Positions 52,638-60,967 of a stretch of 64,000 nt of DNA are shown here, piece by piece. This DNA comes from DASSWB01 sp035705495. Lineage in GTDB: Bacteria > Bacteroidota > Bacteroidia > Flavobacteriales > Flavobacteriaceae. Location of the stretch: the NCBI GenBank assembly GCA_035705495.1, contig DASSWB010000098.1:1-64000 (forward strand), in the 5' to 3' direction. A program made the position numbers and the translations under genes. The notes under the pieces were generated by a model. It did no database searches. It saw nothing but the letters and a program-made list of their open reading frames with translations, and was not told the DNA's origin. The first letter of the stretch is position 1. The number at the start of each line of letters is the position of its first letter.

Positions 52638-54125
52638 CTAAAACTCGAACTCTTTAATGGCTTGGGTAGGCGCAATAATATTGTAGTCCTCCCAAATTTT
52701 CGGATCGTATTTTTCGATGATTTCTATTGGCACCTTTCCGCTTTCTTCAAAATGATCAAAATCTTGCTGCGAAATTTTTTCAGTATCAACAAATAGAATC
52801 TCATTATCTGTGACCTCAATATTCTCGGCCAAGATTTCGAACTTTAATTTGAAACCTTTTTTTCTGTCTGGATGGTTTTCCTTTAATACAAAAGAGCGGT
52901 TGAAATAGGTATATTTCCTACTATGGGTTTTAATGAATTTTGGTATGTATTTGTTTTGCTCGCTCTTTTGAAAAATAATGGTTCCTGATTTTTCATCTTC
53001 ATAAAATTTGAATCCGAGTAGGAATTTGAGGTTGACATTTTGGGAAGTTTCTCCTTCCATCAATTGGTAATTCATTTTTAAAATAGCAAAAGACTCGGCA
53101 GAAATGTAGAGTTCTCCTTGGTAATCAGCCGATCCTCGGTCTGGATTAAAGGAAATTACATAAACCATTTCACCATTAAATTCGGTTATGTCTTCAATTT
53201 TATATGCGTATTTTTTTATTTCGTTTATAAATTCAAAATTGGATTCTGTGCTAAGTTTGTTGCTCGCCAAAATTCTTTCATATCCCTTTCTCATGTCGTC
53301 CGGTTCAACAAGAAACTCATTTTTTTCATTCTTATCCTGACTCAAATCCAGAGAATCGTCAATGGGAATGATTCCTGTTCTTATTTTGAATGTATGCGGA
53401 CTTTGCAATTTTTCAATAATTAAATTGAAAATATTTTCCTGAAATTTTTCTACGGAATTTTCCTTTTCGGTATTGATCAGTCGAGTGTATTTTTGAAGAT
53501 TTACCTTTACGGAATCATCCTTTCCCATACCAACTTCGGCCAAGAAATCGTTGAAATAGGTGTAGCCAGCTCCAGATGATTTCTCAGAAAGACTATCGAT
53601 GGATTTATTGAATGCTTTTTGGGTTTTCTTCGGAATAAAGTCTGCTTTTTTTATCTCAAACCCATAATCCTGCGGATTTGTATATGTTTTTGATCTTCTG
53701 AAAATAATAAATTTCTGAAAATCATATTCGTAATTCTCTGCGAACCTTTCATTTACCTTTTCCATGATTTCCACTGGATCCAAATCACGATCTATAATGT
53801 AAACATTGTCTAGTTCATTGAGACTTTCCTTTAAATAAACCGTTTCGGAATTGAAATCTTTGATGGCGATTTGGTGTTTCTCATATCCCATACTTGAAAA
53901 CGACAGGCTATCACTTTCATTAAAACCCGAAATATTGATTTGAAATTCGCCTTCATCATTTGTGATCACCCCATAATTTTCTCCAATGCTAACGGTGGCG
54001 TAAGGGATGGTTTTCTCGGTTTTTTCATCTTTTAAAATTCCCGAGACTGTTTGGGAAAAGCCGTAAAAGCTGATGAACAAAAAGAAAAATGAGGTACACC
54101 TAAGTTTAAATTTTGATACTTTCAT
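52638..54125 (-). CDS. CarboxypepD_reg-like exported protein of unknown function
   Basis: This 495-residue protein has a signal peptide (about 1-25, ending FYGFS) followed by a CarboxypepD_reg-like beta-sandwich (about 26-110: VSGILKDEKTEKTIPYATVSIGENYGVITNDEGEFQI), then a long strand-rich region of unknown fold. The N-terminal domain is common in TonB-linked receptors, but there is no TonB-dependent barrel here. The start is ATG 54123-54125 (MKVSKFKL); a 19-residue upstream extension is rejected. It follows purE with 28 bases between them. Confidence 0.8.
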   Translation of the reverse strand: MKVSKFKLRCTSFFFLFISFYGFSQTVSGILKDEKTEKTIPYATVSIGENYGVITNDEGEFQINISGFNESDSLSFSSMGYEKHQIAIKDFNSETVYLKESLNELDNVYIIDRDLDPVEIMEKVNERFAENYEYDFQKFIIFRRSKTYTNPQDYGFEIKKADFIPKKTQKAFNKSIDSLSEKSSGAGYTYFNDFLAEVGMGKDDSVKVNLQKYTRLINTEKENSVEKFQENIFNLIIEKLQSPHTFKIRTGIIPIDDSLDLSQDKNEKNEFLVEPDDMRKGYERILASNKLSTESNFEFINEIKKYAYKIEDITEFNGEMVYVISFNPDRGSADYQGELYISAESFAILKMNYQLMEGETSQNVNLKFLLGFKFYEDEKSGTIIFQKSEQNKYIPKFIKTHSRKYTYFNRSFVLKENHPDRKKGFKLKFEILAENIEVTDNEILFVDTEKISQQDFDHFEESGKVPIEIIEKYDPKIWEDYNIIAPTQAIKEFEF

Positions 54126-54153
54126 TTGGTTGGAGTTGGTGAGAAAATATACG

Positions 54154-54639
54154 CTATTTATTGAGGCTTTTTGCCCCTTCAATCACTTTTTGTTTTAGGC
54201 TTTCTTTATAATCCAGAATGGTTTTCATGATTTTTTCATTGGATGCACCTATGATTTGCGCCGCCAAAATACCGGCATTTTTTGCGCCATTCAAGGCAAC
54301 TGTGGCAACAGGAACGCCGCCGGGCATTTGCAAGATGGAAAGTACGGAATCCCAGCCATCAATTGAATTGCTTGATTTTACCGGAACGCCAATTACTGGA
54401 AGCGGTGAAAGAGAGGCAATCATTCCAGGTAAATGCGCTGCTCCACCAGCACCGGCAATAATCACTTTAATGCCTCTGGTGTGAGCATTTTTTCCGTAAT
54501 CGAAAAGTTTATCGGGCGTACGGTGCGCCGAAACAATATCGATTTCGGTTTCGATGTCGAAACTTTTTAAAATGTCAATGGCTTCTTGCATGACCGGCAA
54601 ATCGCTGGTGCTGCCCATGATGATTCCTACTTTGCTCAT
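54154..54639 (-). CDS. purE: 5-(carboxyamino)imidazole ribonucleotide mutase PurE
   Basis: This 161-residue class I PurE converts N5-CAIR to CAIR in purine synthesis. It begins VGIIMGSTSDLPVMQEA, has SAHRTPDKLFDYG with the catalytic histidine, AGGAAHLPGMIAS and SILQMPGGVPVATVAL, all diagnostic. It follows purK by 19 bases on the same strand, the two enzymes acting in sequence. Confidence 0.97.
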   Translation of the reverse strand: MSKVGIIMGSTSDLPVMQEAIDILKSFDIETEIDIVSAHRTPDKLFDYGKNAHTRGIKVIIAGAGGAAHLPGMIASLSPLPVIGVPVKSSNSIDGWDSVLSILQMPGGVPVATVALNGAKNAGILAAQIIGASNEKIMKTILDYKESLKQKVIEGAKSLNK

Positions 54640-54658
54640 TTTTTCTAAATTTAAAAAT

Positions 54659-55813
54659 TTACTGACTGATAACCTTTATCGTATTTTTTACCTGTTCGGC
54701 AATTTTTCTGGCTTCAGCCAAATCTTTATTTACAATGGTGACATGTCCCATTTTTCTGAAAGGTCTTGTTTGCTTTTTTCCGTATATGTGCGGAGTAACA
54801 CCATCCATGCTCAAGATATCTTCGATTTTCTGGTATTTGACTGCGCCTGTGTGGTTTTCCGCGCCCACTAAATTCACCATTACGGCTCCGACTTTACTAT
54901 CGGTTATTCCGAGGGGCAAATTCAAAATCGCGCGAATTTGCTGTTCAAACTGGTTGGTGTAACTGGCTTCAATACTGTAGTGTCCGCTGTTGTGCGGTCT
55001 TGGCGCCACTTCATTGACCAGTATTTCATCGTCTTCGGTTTGAAACATTTCCACTGCTAATAATCCGACATGTTCAAAAGCATTGGAAACTTTTTCGGCC
55101 AATTTTCTCGCTTTTTCGGCTACTTTTTCATCGATTCTCGCTGGGCAAATTACGTATTCCACTTGGTTGGCTTCGGAATGAAATTCCATTTCCACGACGG
55201 GATAAGTTTTAATTTCGCCGCTTGGATTTCTGGCAACAATAACGGCGAGTTCATTTTTGAAAGGAATCATTTCTTCGGCAATGCAGGCGGAATTTTCCAG
55301 TTTTGAAAAATCGGCTTCGTTTTTAATGACTGAAACTCCTTTTCCGTCGTAGCCGCCTGTTGCACTTTTCCAAACGAAGGGAAATTTAATTTTTCCGGAT
55401 GTTATGGCTTGATTTAATGATTCGGAAGAACCGAAAGTTTCAAATTTTGCCGTTGGAATGTTTTTTTCGATGTAAAATTGCTTCTGTACTGCTTTGTTTT
55501 GGATTTTTTTCAGTGTTTTTGAAGATGGGAAAACGGTTTTTCCCATGGATTCCAATTTTTCAAGCGCATCAACATTTACATTTTCAATTTCAAAAGTCAG
55601 GACATCAACTTTTTTTCCGAAGTTAAAAACCGTATCGAAATCGGTTAAATCCCCTTTCTCAAAATAATCACATGCAATTTTTGAAGGTGCTTCATCACTC
55701 GGATCCAAAACATGGGTTTGAATATCAAATTTTCTGGTTTCGTAAAGCATCATCTTGCCCAACTGTCCGCCACCAAGGATGCCGAGTTTAAAATCTGAGG
55801 AAAAATAGTTCAT
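54659..55813 (-). CDS. purK: 5-(carboxyamino)imidazole ribonucleotide synthase PurK
   Basis: This 384-residue ATP-grasp enzyme makes N5-CAIR from AIR, bicarbonate and ATP. The N-terminal LGILGGGQLGKMM, ATGGYDGKGVSVIK, ACIAEEMIPFKNELAVIVARN and the C-terminal LVNEVAPRPHNSGHYSIEA blocks match PurK. It is first in the purK-purE unit, and the downstream CarboxypepD_reg gene may be read through from it. Confidence 0.97.
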   Translation of the reverse strand: MNYFSSDFKLGILGGGQLGKMMLYETRKFDIQTHVLDPSDEAPSKIACDYFEKGDLTDFDTVFNFGKKVDVLTFEIENVNVDALEKLESMGKTVFPSSKTLKKIQNKAVQKQFYIEKNIPTAKFETFGSSESLNQAITSGKIKFPFVWKSATGGYDGKGVSVIKNEADFSKLENSACIAEEMIPFKNELAVIVARNPSGEIKTYPVVEMEFHSEANQVEYVICPARIDEKVAEKARKLAEKVSNAFEHVGLLAVEMFQTEDDEILVNEVAPRPHNSGHYSIEASYTNQFEQQIRAILNLPLGITDSKVGAVMVNLVGAENHTGAVKYQKIEDILSMDGVTPHIYGKKQTRPFRKMGHVTIVNKDLAEARKIAEQVKNTIKVISQ

Positions 55814-55961
55814 GAATTCAATGTGAATTTGAAATGATTTTCAAAAATAATCATTTTAACAGGAATAGGAAGAAATAGTTGATGCGAGCTATTGGAAATT
55901 TCAAAATAATGGCATCAACGTTAAAATTATGTTATATTTACTTTTCCCAACTACAAATTTC

Positions 55962-57050
55962 ATGAAATACTTTTCCGCAAAATCTTTACTTTTTTCCATT
56001 CTTATTTTTACGGTTATATCCTGCTCTTCAGATGATTCTTATATTCCAATTGCAGATGATTCTGTTGATATTTCACCCGTAATTCTGGATTTGGAAACCG
56101 TTCCTTACCCTCAACTTTCTGATTATAATTTCTTTGAAGGTGCCATAAAAAACATGGACCCGGTTTTTGGGGTTTTGCCATACGAATTGGGAACCTCACT
56201 TTTTACCGATTACGCAAAAAAGAAAAGGTTTTTATGGATGCCGGAAAATTCGAGTGCCGAGTTTGATGGTAGTGAAAATATCCTGGATTTTCCAACGGGT
56301 ACGGTACTGATCAAAAGTTTCTATTACGAAAATGTGCTACCGGCGCATGAATCAAAAATAATCGAAACGCGATTAATGATCAAAAAGGAAACAGAATGGA
56401 TTTTTGCGAATTATGTTTGGAACGAACAACAAGACGCTGCTGTTTTGGATATGAGCGGACAGAATATCCCGATTTCATGGAATGAGAATGGTGAAACGCG
56501 CAATGTGAATTATAGAATTCCTTCCGCAGCTGAATGCATGGTATGTCACAAAAAAAATGATGTCGCATATCCAATTGGACCGAAGCCGCAAAATTTAAAT
56601 ATTGAATTTTCGTACGACGATGTGGAGCAAAATCAGTTGCAGAAATTAATTGATGCAGGATATTTGACAAACTTTCCTGAAAATCTTGAAGAAACAATAA
56701 AATGGGACGATGCGTCTGCAGATTATGAAAGTCGGGCGCGAGCGTATCTCGACATTAATTGTGCTCATTGTCATAGTACAGGTGGACATTGTGATTATGT
56801 AGCGATAAGGCTGAATCTGGATGAACTGGATTTGTATAACGTAGGAGTTTGCATGGAGCCTATCTCGCATTTTGATGGCGGCCCCTTTGTTATCAATGCT
56901 GGAAATGCTGATGCTTCAGAAATGTATTTAAGGATGAGTACGAATGCTCCCGACGCGATGATGCCAATAATGGGACGATCTGTGGTGCATGAAGAAGGCG
57001 TTCAGCTTATAAAAAATTGGATTAATGCAATGGAATCAAATTGTGAATAA
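55962..57050 (+). CDS. Lipoprotein with two CxxCH heme-binding motifs
   Basis: This 362-residue protein has a lipoprotein signal with lipobox VISC (Cys21). Two CxxCH motifs, CMVCH and CAHCH, lie in the middle and C-terminal parts (about residues 193 and 265) and suggest covalent heme c binding. I do not recognise a named family. The start is ATG 55962 (MKYFSAKSLL); an upstream ATG at 55929 would add 11 residues before the signal. It is followed 24 bases later by a T9SS-exported FG-GAP protein, suggesting they work together at the cell surface. Confidence 0.75.
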   Translation: MKYFSAKSLLFSILIFTVISCSSDDSYIPIADDSVDISPVILDLETVPYPQLSDYNFFEGAIKNMDPVFGVLPYELGTSLFTDYAKKKRFLWMPENSSAEFDGSENILDFPTGTVLIKSFYYENVLPAHESKIIETRLMIKKETEWIFANYVWNEQQDAAVLDMSGQNIPISWNENGETRNVNYRIPSAAECMVCHKKNDVAYPIGPKPQNLNIEFSYDDVEQNQLQKLIDAGYLTNFPENLEETIKWDDASADYESRARAYLDINCAHCHSTGGHCDYVAIRLNLDELDLYNVGVCMEPISHFDGGPFVINAGNADASEMYLRMSTNAPDAMMPIMGRSVVHEEGVQLIKNWINAMESNCE

Positions 57051-57074
57051 TAAAAACCCCAAAAAATTTTTAAT

Positions 57075-58685
57075 ATGAAAAAAATCTACCTTTTTGTTTT
57101 AATTTTCCAAATAGGATTTGGTTTGTCTGCGCAAAATGTTTCGTTTACCTATGAATCGCTGAATGGGATTAGTGTAGCTTCTTCTGCATGTGCTGTTGAT
57201 ATGAATGGAGATTTTATAGATGATGTTTTAACCGTTCAAGGAACCACTATCACGGTTTACGATATGTCGGGATCTTTAACTGCCACCAACGAAGTCTTTT
57301 CTATTTCGGGAATGTGGAATGCGCCTGGATGGAGTATTGCGGCAGGGGATTACAATGATGATGGTTATAATGATTTGTTATTTGGAGACAGCAGCAGTGC
57401 TTCTTTCATAAAATCTGATGGAGATGGTTATACTTTTGTTTCTTTTCCTGAATACATCTTTTCGCAACGGACCAATTTTGTGGACATAGATAATGACGGA
57501 AATTTAGATGCTTTTGCCTGTCATGATGTAGATCAAAGCCACTCCTACAAAAACGACGGATCTGGAAATATGGTTTTGGATCTCAATTTTTTTCCCACCT
57601 TGGATGTGGGCGGGAATTACGCTTCAATTTGGACCGATTATAACAACGATGGTTTGGTTGACATGTATTTGAGTAAATGTCGCGGTGGTGCTCCGGAGGG
57701 CGATCCGCAGCGAATAAATCTGCTTTATAAAAATAATGGGGACGGTACTTTTACCGAATCCGGTGAAGCAGCAAATATGAATGACGGCGATCAAAGTTGG
57801 TCAACCGCTTTTGCCGATTTTGATAATGACGGGGATATGGATGCTTTTATTTCAAATATTTCCGGGACCAATAAATTTATGTTGAACAACGGAAACGGAA
57901 CTTTTACGAACATTACGGGTTCTACAGGTATCAATGCCAATGATGTGGGTTCGTGGGAGGTGCAGGCGGCGGATTTCAACAATGATGGTTTTGTGGATAT
58001 TTTCAGTCAGATGGATTATCAATTGTATCTGAATAATGGTGACCTCACATTTACAGGACAAACCTTGTCATCAGGGGAGGGTGGAATCGGTGATTTCAAT
58101 AATGATGGTTTCTTGGATTTTACTTCTACGAACGGAGTTTATTTTAACACTGGAAACGACAATAACTGGATTAAAATCACGGTTGAAGGAGTGGAAAGTA
58201 ACCGGAATGGAATTGGTGCCCGAATAGAATTGCATGGGGAATGGGGAACACAAATTCGGGAAATAAGAAGTGGTGAAGGTTTTAGTCATATGAATTCATT
58301 GAACACCTATTTTGGAATTGGTACGTCTACCGAAATTGACCAATTGGTGGTTAATTGGCCATCAGGTAATGTTGATATCGTAAATAATCCTCAAATAAAT
58401 GAAACCACTCATGTGGTAGAAGGTGCATCTCTTGGAATAACCAATATTGATTTTTCCGATATTGAAGTTTTTCCCAATCCTGCGGAAAAGATACTAACGC
58501 TCTTACCAACTGATGGAACCATTTACGAATCTGCAATTATTTACAATATTAACGGGAAATTGGTTGCCTATTCAAAATTACCGGGCAAAGAAATTGATGT
58601 ATCAGCACTTTCTTCGGGAACTTACATCCTTTTGGTGCAAGATACTGAAGGTAAATATTTACGCACCAAATTCATAAAAAAATAA
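57075..58685 (+). CDS. FG-GAP/ASPIC-UnbV-like surface protein with T9SS sorting domain
   Basis: This 536-residue exported protein has a signal peptide (about 1-20, ending LSAQ), a set of FG-GAP/VCBS-type repeats with calcium-loop-like phrases (DMNGDFIDD, DYNDDGYND, DIDNDGNLD, DYNNDGLVD, DFDNDGDMD, DFNNDGFVD) that form a beta-propeller, an ASPIC/UnbV-like domain (GVESNRNGIGARIELHGEWG through LVVNWPSGNVD) and a C-terminal Por/T9SS sorting domain (VFPNPAEKILTLL ... KFIKK). It is therefore secreted by the type IX system. Its neighbour is a CxxCH lipoprotein. Substrate unknown. Confidence 0.88.
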   Translation: MKKIYLFVLIFQIGFGLSAQNVSFTYESLNGISVASSACAVDMNGDFIDDVLTVQGTTITVYDMSGSLTATNEVFSISGMWNAPGWSIAAGDYNDDGYNDLLFGDSSSASFIKSDGDGYTFVSFPEYIFSQRTNFVDIDNDGNLDAFACHDVDQSHSYKNDGSGNMVLDLNFFPTLDVGGNYASIWTDYNNDGLVDMYLSKCRGGAPEGDPQRINLLYKNNGDGTFTESGEAANMNDGDQSWSTAFADFDNDGDMDAFISNISGTNKFMLNNGNGTFTNITGSTGINANDVGSWEVQAADFNNDGFVDIFSQMDYQLYLNNGDLTFTGQTLSSGEGGIGDFNNDGFLDFTSTNGVYFNTGNDNNWIKITVEGVESNRNGIGARIELHGEWGTQIREIRSGEGFSHMNSLNTYFGIGTSTEIDQLVVNWPSGNVDIVNNPQINETTHVVEGASLGITNIDFSDIEVFPNPAEKILTLLPTDGTIYESAIIYNINGKLVAYSKLPGKEIDVSALSSGTYILLVQDTEGKYLRTKFIKK

Positions 58686-58733
58686 GCTGCTTTTTAGCGT
58701 TGGAAAAGTACGGCAAGTCCAAATACTAATTCA

Positions 58734-58741
58734 TATCTTTG
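58734..58741 (+). promoter_or_regulatory. Promoter -7 box of the hpt-adk gene
   Basis: TATCTTTG matches TAnnTTTG exactly and is 22 bases before the ATG at 58764, a spacing like that of the other promoters in this window. Confidence 0.6.
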
Positions 58742-58763
58742 TGCCCTTTAAAAAGCACCTTTC

Positions 58764-59867
58764 ATGCAGTTGCACGATTTACATTTTAAGCCGTATATAC
58801 CGGAGAAGGATATTATAGAATCAATAGATTCTATTGCCGATAAAATTAATACGGATTTTATAGATCTTGATCCTGTATTTATCTGCGTTTTGGATGGTGC
58901 CTTTATGTTTGCCTCGGAAGTGGTTAAAAGGTTCAAAGGGAATTGTGAAATTAGCTTTACAAAACTGAAATCGTATTCGGGCACTGAAACTTCTGGGAAG
59001 ATAAAAACGTTATTGGGATTGAATATCTCTTTAGAAAACCGAAATGTTATAATTCTTGAGGACATCGTTGATACCGGTAACACGATTAAAGCTTTACAAC
59101 AAGTGCTAACTGAAGAGAAGGTGAAAAGTTTTAAAATTGCCACGCTTTTTTTTAAACCCGAAGCATATAAAAAAGATATTCCTGTAGATTACATAGGCAT
59201 GGAAATTTCCAATAAATTTATTGTCGGTTTCGGCTTGGATTATAAAGGTTTGGGAAGAAACCTACCGCAAATTTATATTTTAAACAACAACACAATGACA
59301 AACATAGTGCTTTTCGGTCCTCCGGGAGCGGGAAAAGGAACTCAAGCAAGTATTTTGAAAGATAAATATGATTTGATCCATATTTCTACCGGGGATGTTT
59401 TTAGGTATAATATCAAGAATGAAACCTCCCTTGGAAAGGAAGCCAAATCTTATATGGAAAAAGGTCAATTGGTTCCGGATACAGTTACTATAAACATGCT
59501 CAGGGCTGAAGTTGAAAAGAACGAAGGCGCCAAAGGATTTATTTTTGACGGATTTCCACGAACTGTGGCGCAGGCAGAAGCTTTGGGTCAGCTTTTAAAA
59601 GAAAAAAACACCGAAGTTTCAGCCATGATCGCATTGGAAGTTCCTGATGAGGTTTTGGTGAAACGATTATTAGAGCGGGGAAAAACTTCGGGTAGAACAG
59701 ATGATGCCGACGAAGGAATAATTAGAAAGCGTATTCATGTTTACTACGAGGAAACGGCAATTCTGAAACAATTTTATCTGAAGGAAAACAAATTTTATGG
59801 AGTAGACGGGGTAGGAAGTATTGATGATATCAAACTAAGATTGAGTGAGGTTATAGACAGATTGTAA
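58764..59867 (+). CDS. Hypoxanthine phosphoribosyltransferase-adenylate kinase fusion
   Basis: A single 367-residue frame joins two purine enzymes. Residues 1 to about 177 are a hypoxanthine phosphoribosyltransferase with the PRPP loop VIILEDIVDTGNT. Met178 (ATG 59295) begins a complete adenylate kinase: FGPPGAGKGTQA, ISTGDVFRYNI, FDGFPRTVAQA and LLERGKTSGRTDDADEGIIRKR with a short LID. No stop or frameshift lies between the two parts. The first half salvages hypoxanthine to IMP; the second equilibrates ATP, ADP and AMP. I recall this architecture in other Flavobacteriia. A separate kinase from the internal ATG cannot be excluded. Confidence 0.93.
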   Translation: MQLHDLHFKPYIPEKDIIESIDSIADKINTDFIDLDPVFICVLDGAFMFASEVVKRFKGNCEISFTKLKSYSGTETSGKIKTLLGLNISLENRNVIILEDIVDTGNTIKALQQVLTEEKVKSFKIATLFFKPEAYKKDIPVDYIGMEISNKFIVGFGLDYKGLGRNLPQIYILNNNTMTNIVLFGPPGAGKGTQASILKDKYDLIHISTGDVFRYNIKNETSLGKEAKSYMEKGQLVPDTVTINMLRAEVEKNEGAKGFIFDGFPRTVAQAEALGQLLKEKNTEVSAMIALEVPDEVLVKRLLERGKTSGRTDDADEGIIRKRIHVYYEETAILKQFYLKENKFYGVDGVGSIDDIKLRLSEVIDRL

Positions 59868-59888
59868 TCTGTTTTCTAAAATAAAAAA

Positions 59889-60896
59889 ATGACGGAAGGG
59901 AATTTTGTTGATTATGTGAAGATTCACATCTCCTCGGGAAATGGAGGAAAAGGATCTTCTCACTTGCACCGGGAGAAATTTATAGAAAAAGGTGGTCCCG
60001 ATGGTGGTGATGGAGGAAGGGGAGGACACGTGATTTTACGTGGCGACAAAAACCTTTGGACTTTACTGCACTTAAAATATAAAAGACATTTAAAGGCCGG
60101 ACATGGTGAGCACGGGAGTAAGCAACGAAGTTCTGGTGCCGATGGAGAAGATATAATTATAGATGTTCCTTTGGGAACTGTTATCCGAGATACGGAAACG
60201 GAGAAAATTATACATGAAATCACCGAAGATGGTCAGCAGCTAATCGTTGCTGAAGGAGGAAAAGGTGGTTTGGGCAACTGGCATTTTAAATCTTCGACCA
60301 ATCAAACTCCGCGATATGCGCAGCCCGGCATTCCTGGTGAAGAGAAAGATATTACTATTGAACTCAAAGTTTTGGCCGATGTAGGTTTGGTAGGTTTTCC
60401 AAATGCGGGAAAATCGACTTTATTATCTGTGGTAACAGCGGCAAAACCTAAAATAGCAGATTATGAATTTACCACGCTAAAACCGAATTTGGGTATTGTT
60501 GAATACCGTGATTTCAAAACATTTGTAATAGCCGATATTCCAGGAATAATAGAAGGTGCTGCAGAAGGAAAAGGAATAGGGCATCGGTTCTTGAGACATA
60601 TTGAGAGAAATTCTGTTCTCTTGTTTTTGATTCCTGCAGATGCACCGGATGTTAAAAAACAATACGACATTCTTTTAGACGAGTTGAAACGCTACAATCC
60701 CGAAATGTTGGATAAGGAACGTTTGGTGGCCATATCAAAAAGCGATATGCTTGACAAAGAATTGCAACAGGAAATGGAAGCCCAATTGGATGAGGAATTG
60801 CCTTTGGAATATATTTTTATTTCATCAGTTGCTCAGAAAGGCTTGATGGAATTAAAAGATAAATTGTGGCTCATGTTGAATAAACAAGACGAATAA
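59889..60896 (+). CDS. obgE: GTPase ObgE
   Basis: This 335-residue GTPase (Obg/CgtA) binds the large ribosomal subunit and influences stress control and DNA replication. The glycine-rich Obg domain fills about residues 1-157 (HISSGNGGKGSSHLHREKFIEKGGPDGGDGGRGG), followed by the GTPase domain with GFPNAGKST, DIPGIIEGA and SKSDM. The C-terminal OCT domain of some homologues is absent, as usual in Bacteroidota. It follows adk closely (21 bases), a common arrangement in this phylum. Confidence 0.97.
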   Translation: MTEGNFVDYVKIHISSGNGGKGSSHLHREKFIEKGGPDGGDGGRGGHVILRGDKNLWTLLHLKYKRHLKAGHGEHGSKQRSSGADGEDIIIDVPLGTVIRDTETEKIIHEITEDGQQLIVAEGGKGGLGNWHFKSSTNQTPRYAQPGIPGEEKDITIELKVLADVGLVGFPNAGKSTLLSVVTAAKPKIADYEFTTLKPNLGIVEYRDFKTFVIADIPGIIEGAAEGKGIGHRFLRHIERNSVLLFLIPADAPDVKKQYDILLDELKRYNPEMLDKERLVAISKSDMLDKELQQEMEAQLDEELPLEYIFISSVAQKGLMELKDKLWLMLNKQDE

Positions 60897-60915
60897 AACA
60901 TCCTTTTTATAAATA

Positions 60916-60946
60916 AAAAAATGGAAGCCTAAGCTTCCATTTTTTG
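60916..60946. terminator. Bidirectional terminator between obgE and the OmpA gene
   Basis: A perfect 13-bp stem pairs 60916-60928 with 60933-60945 around the loop CTAA. Runs of A and T on the two sides make it usable by both convergent genes. Confidence 0.93.
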
Positions 60947-60967
60947 TTTTTGAAAATTCATCAATGA

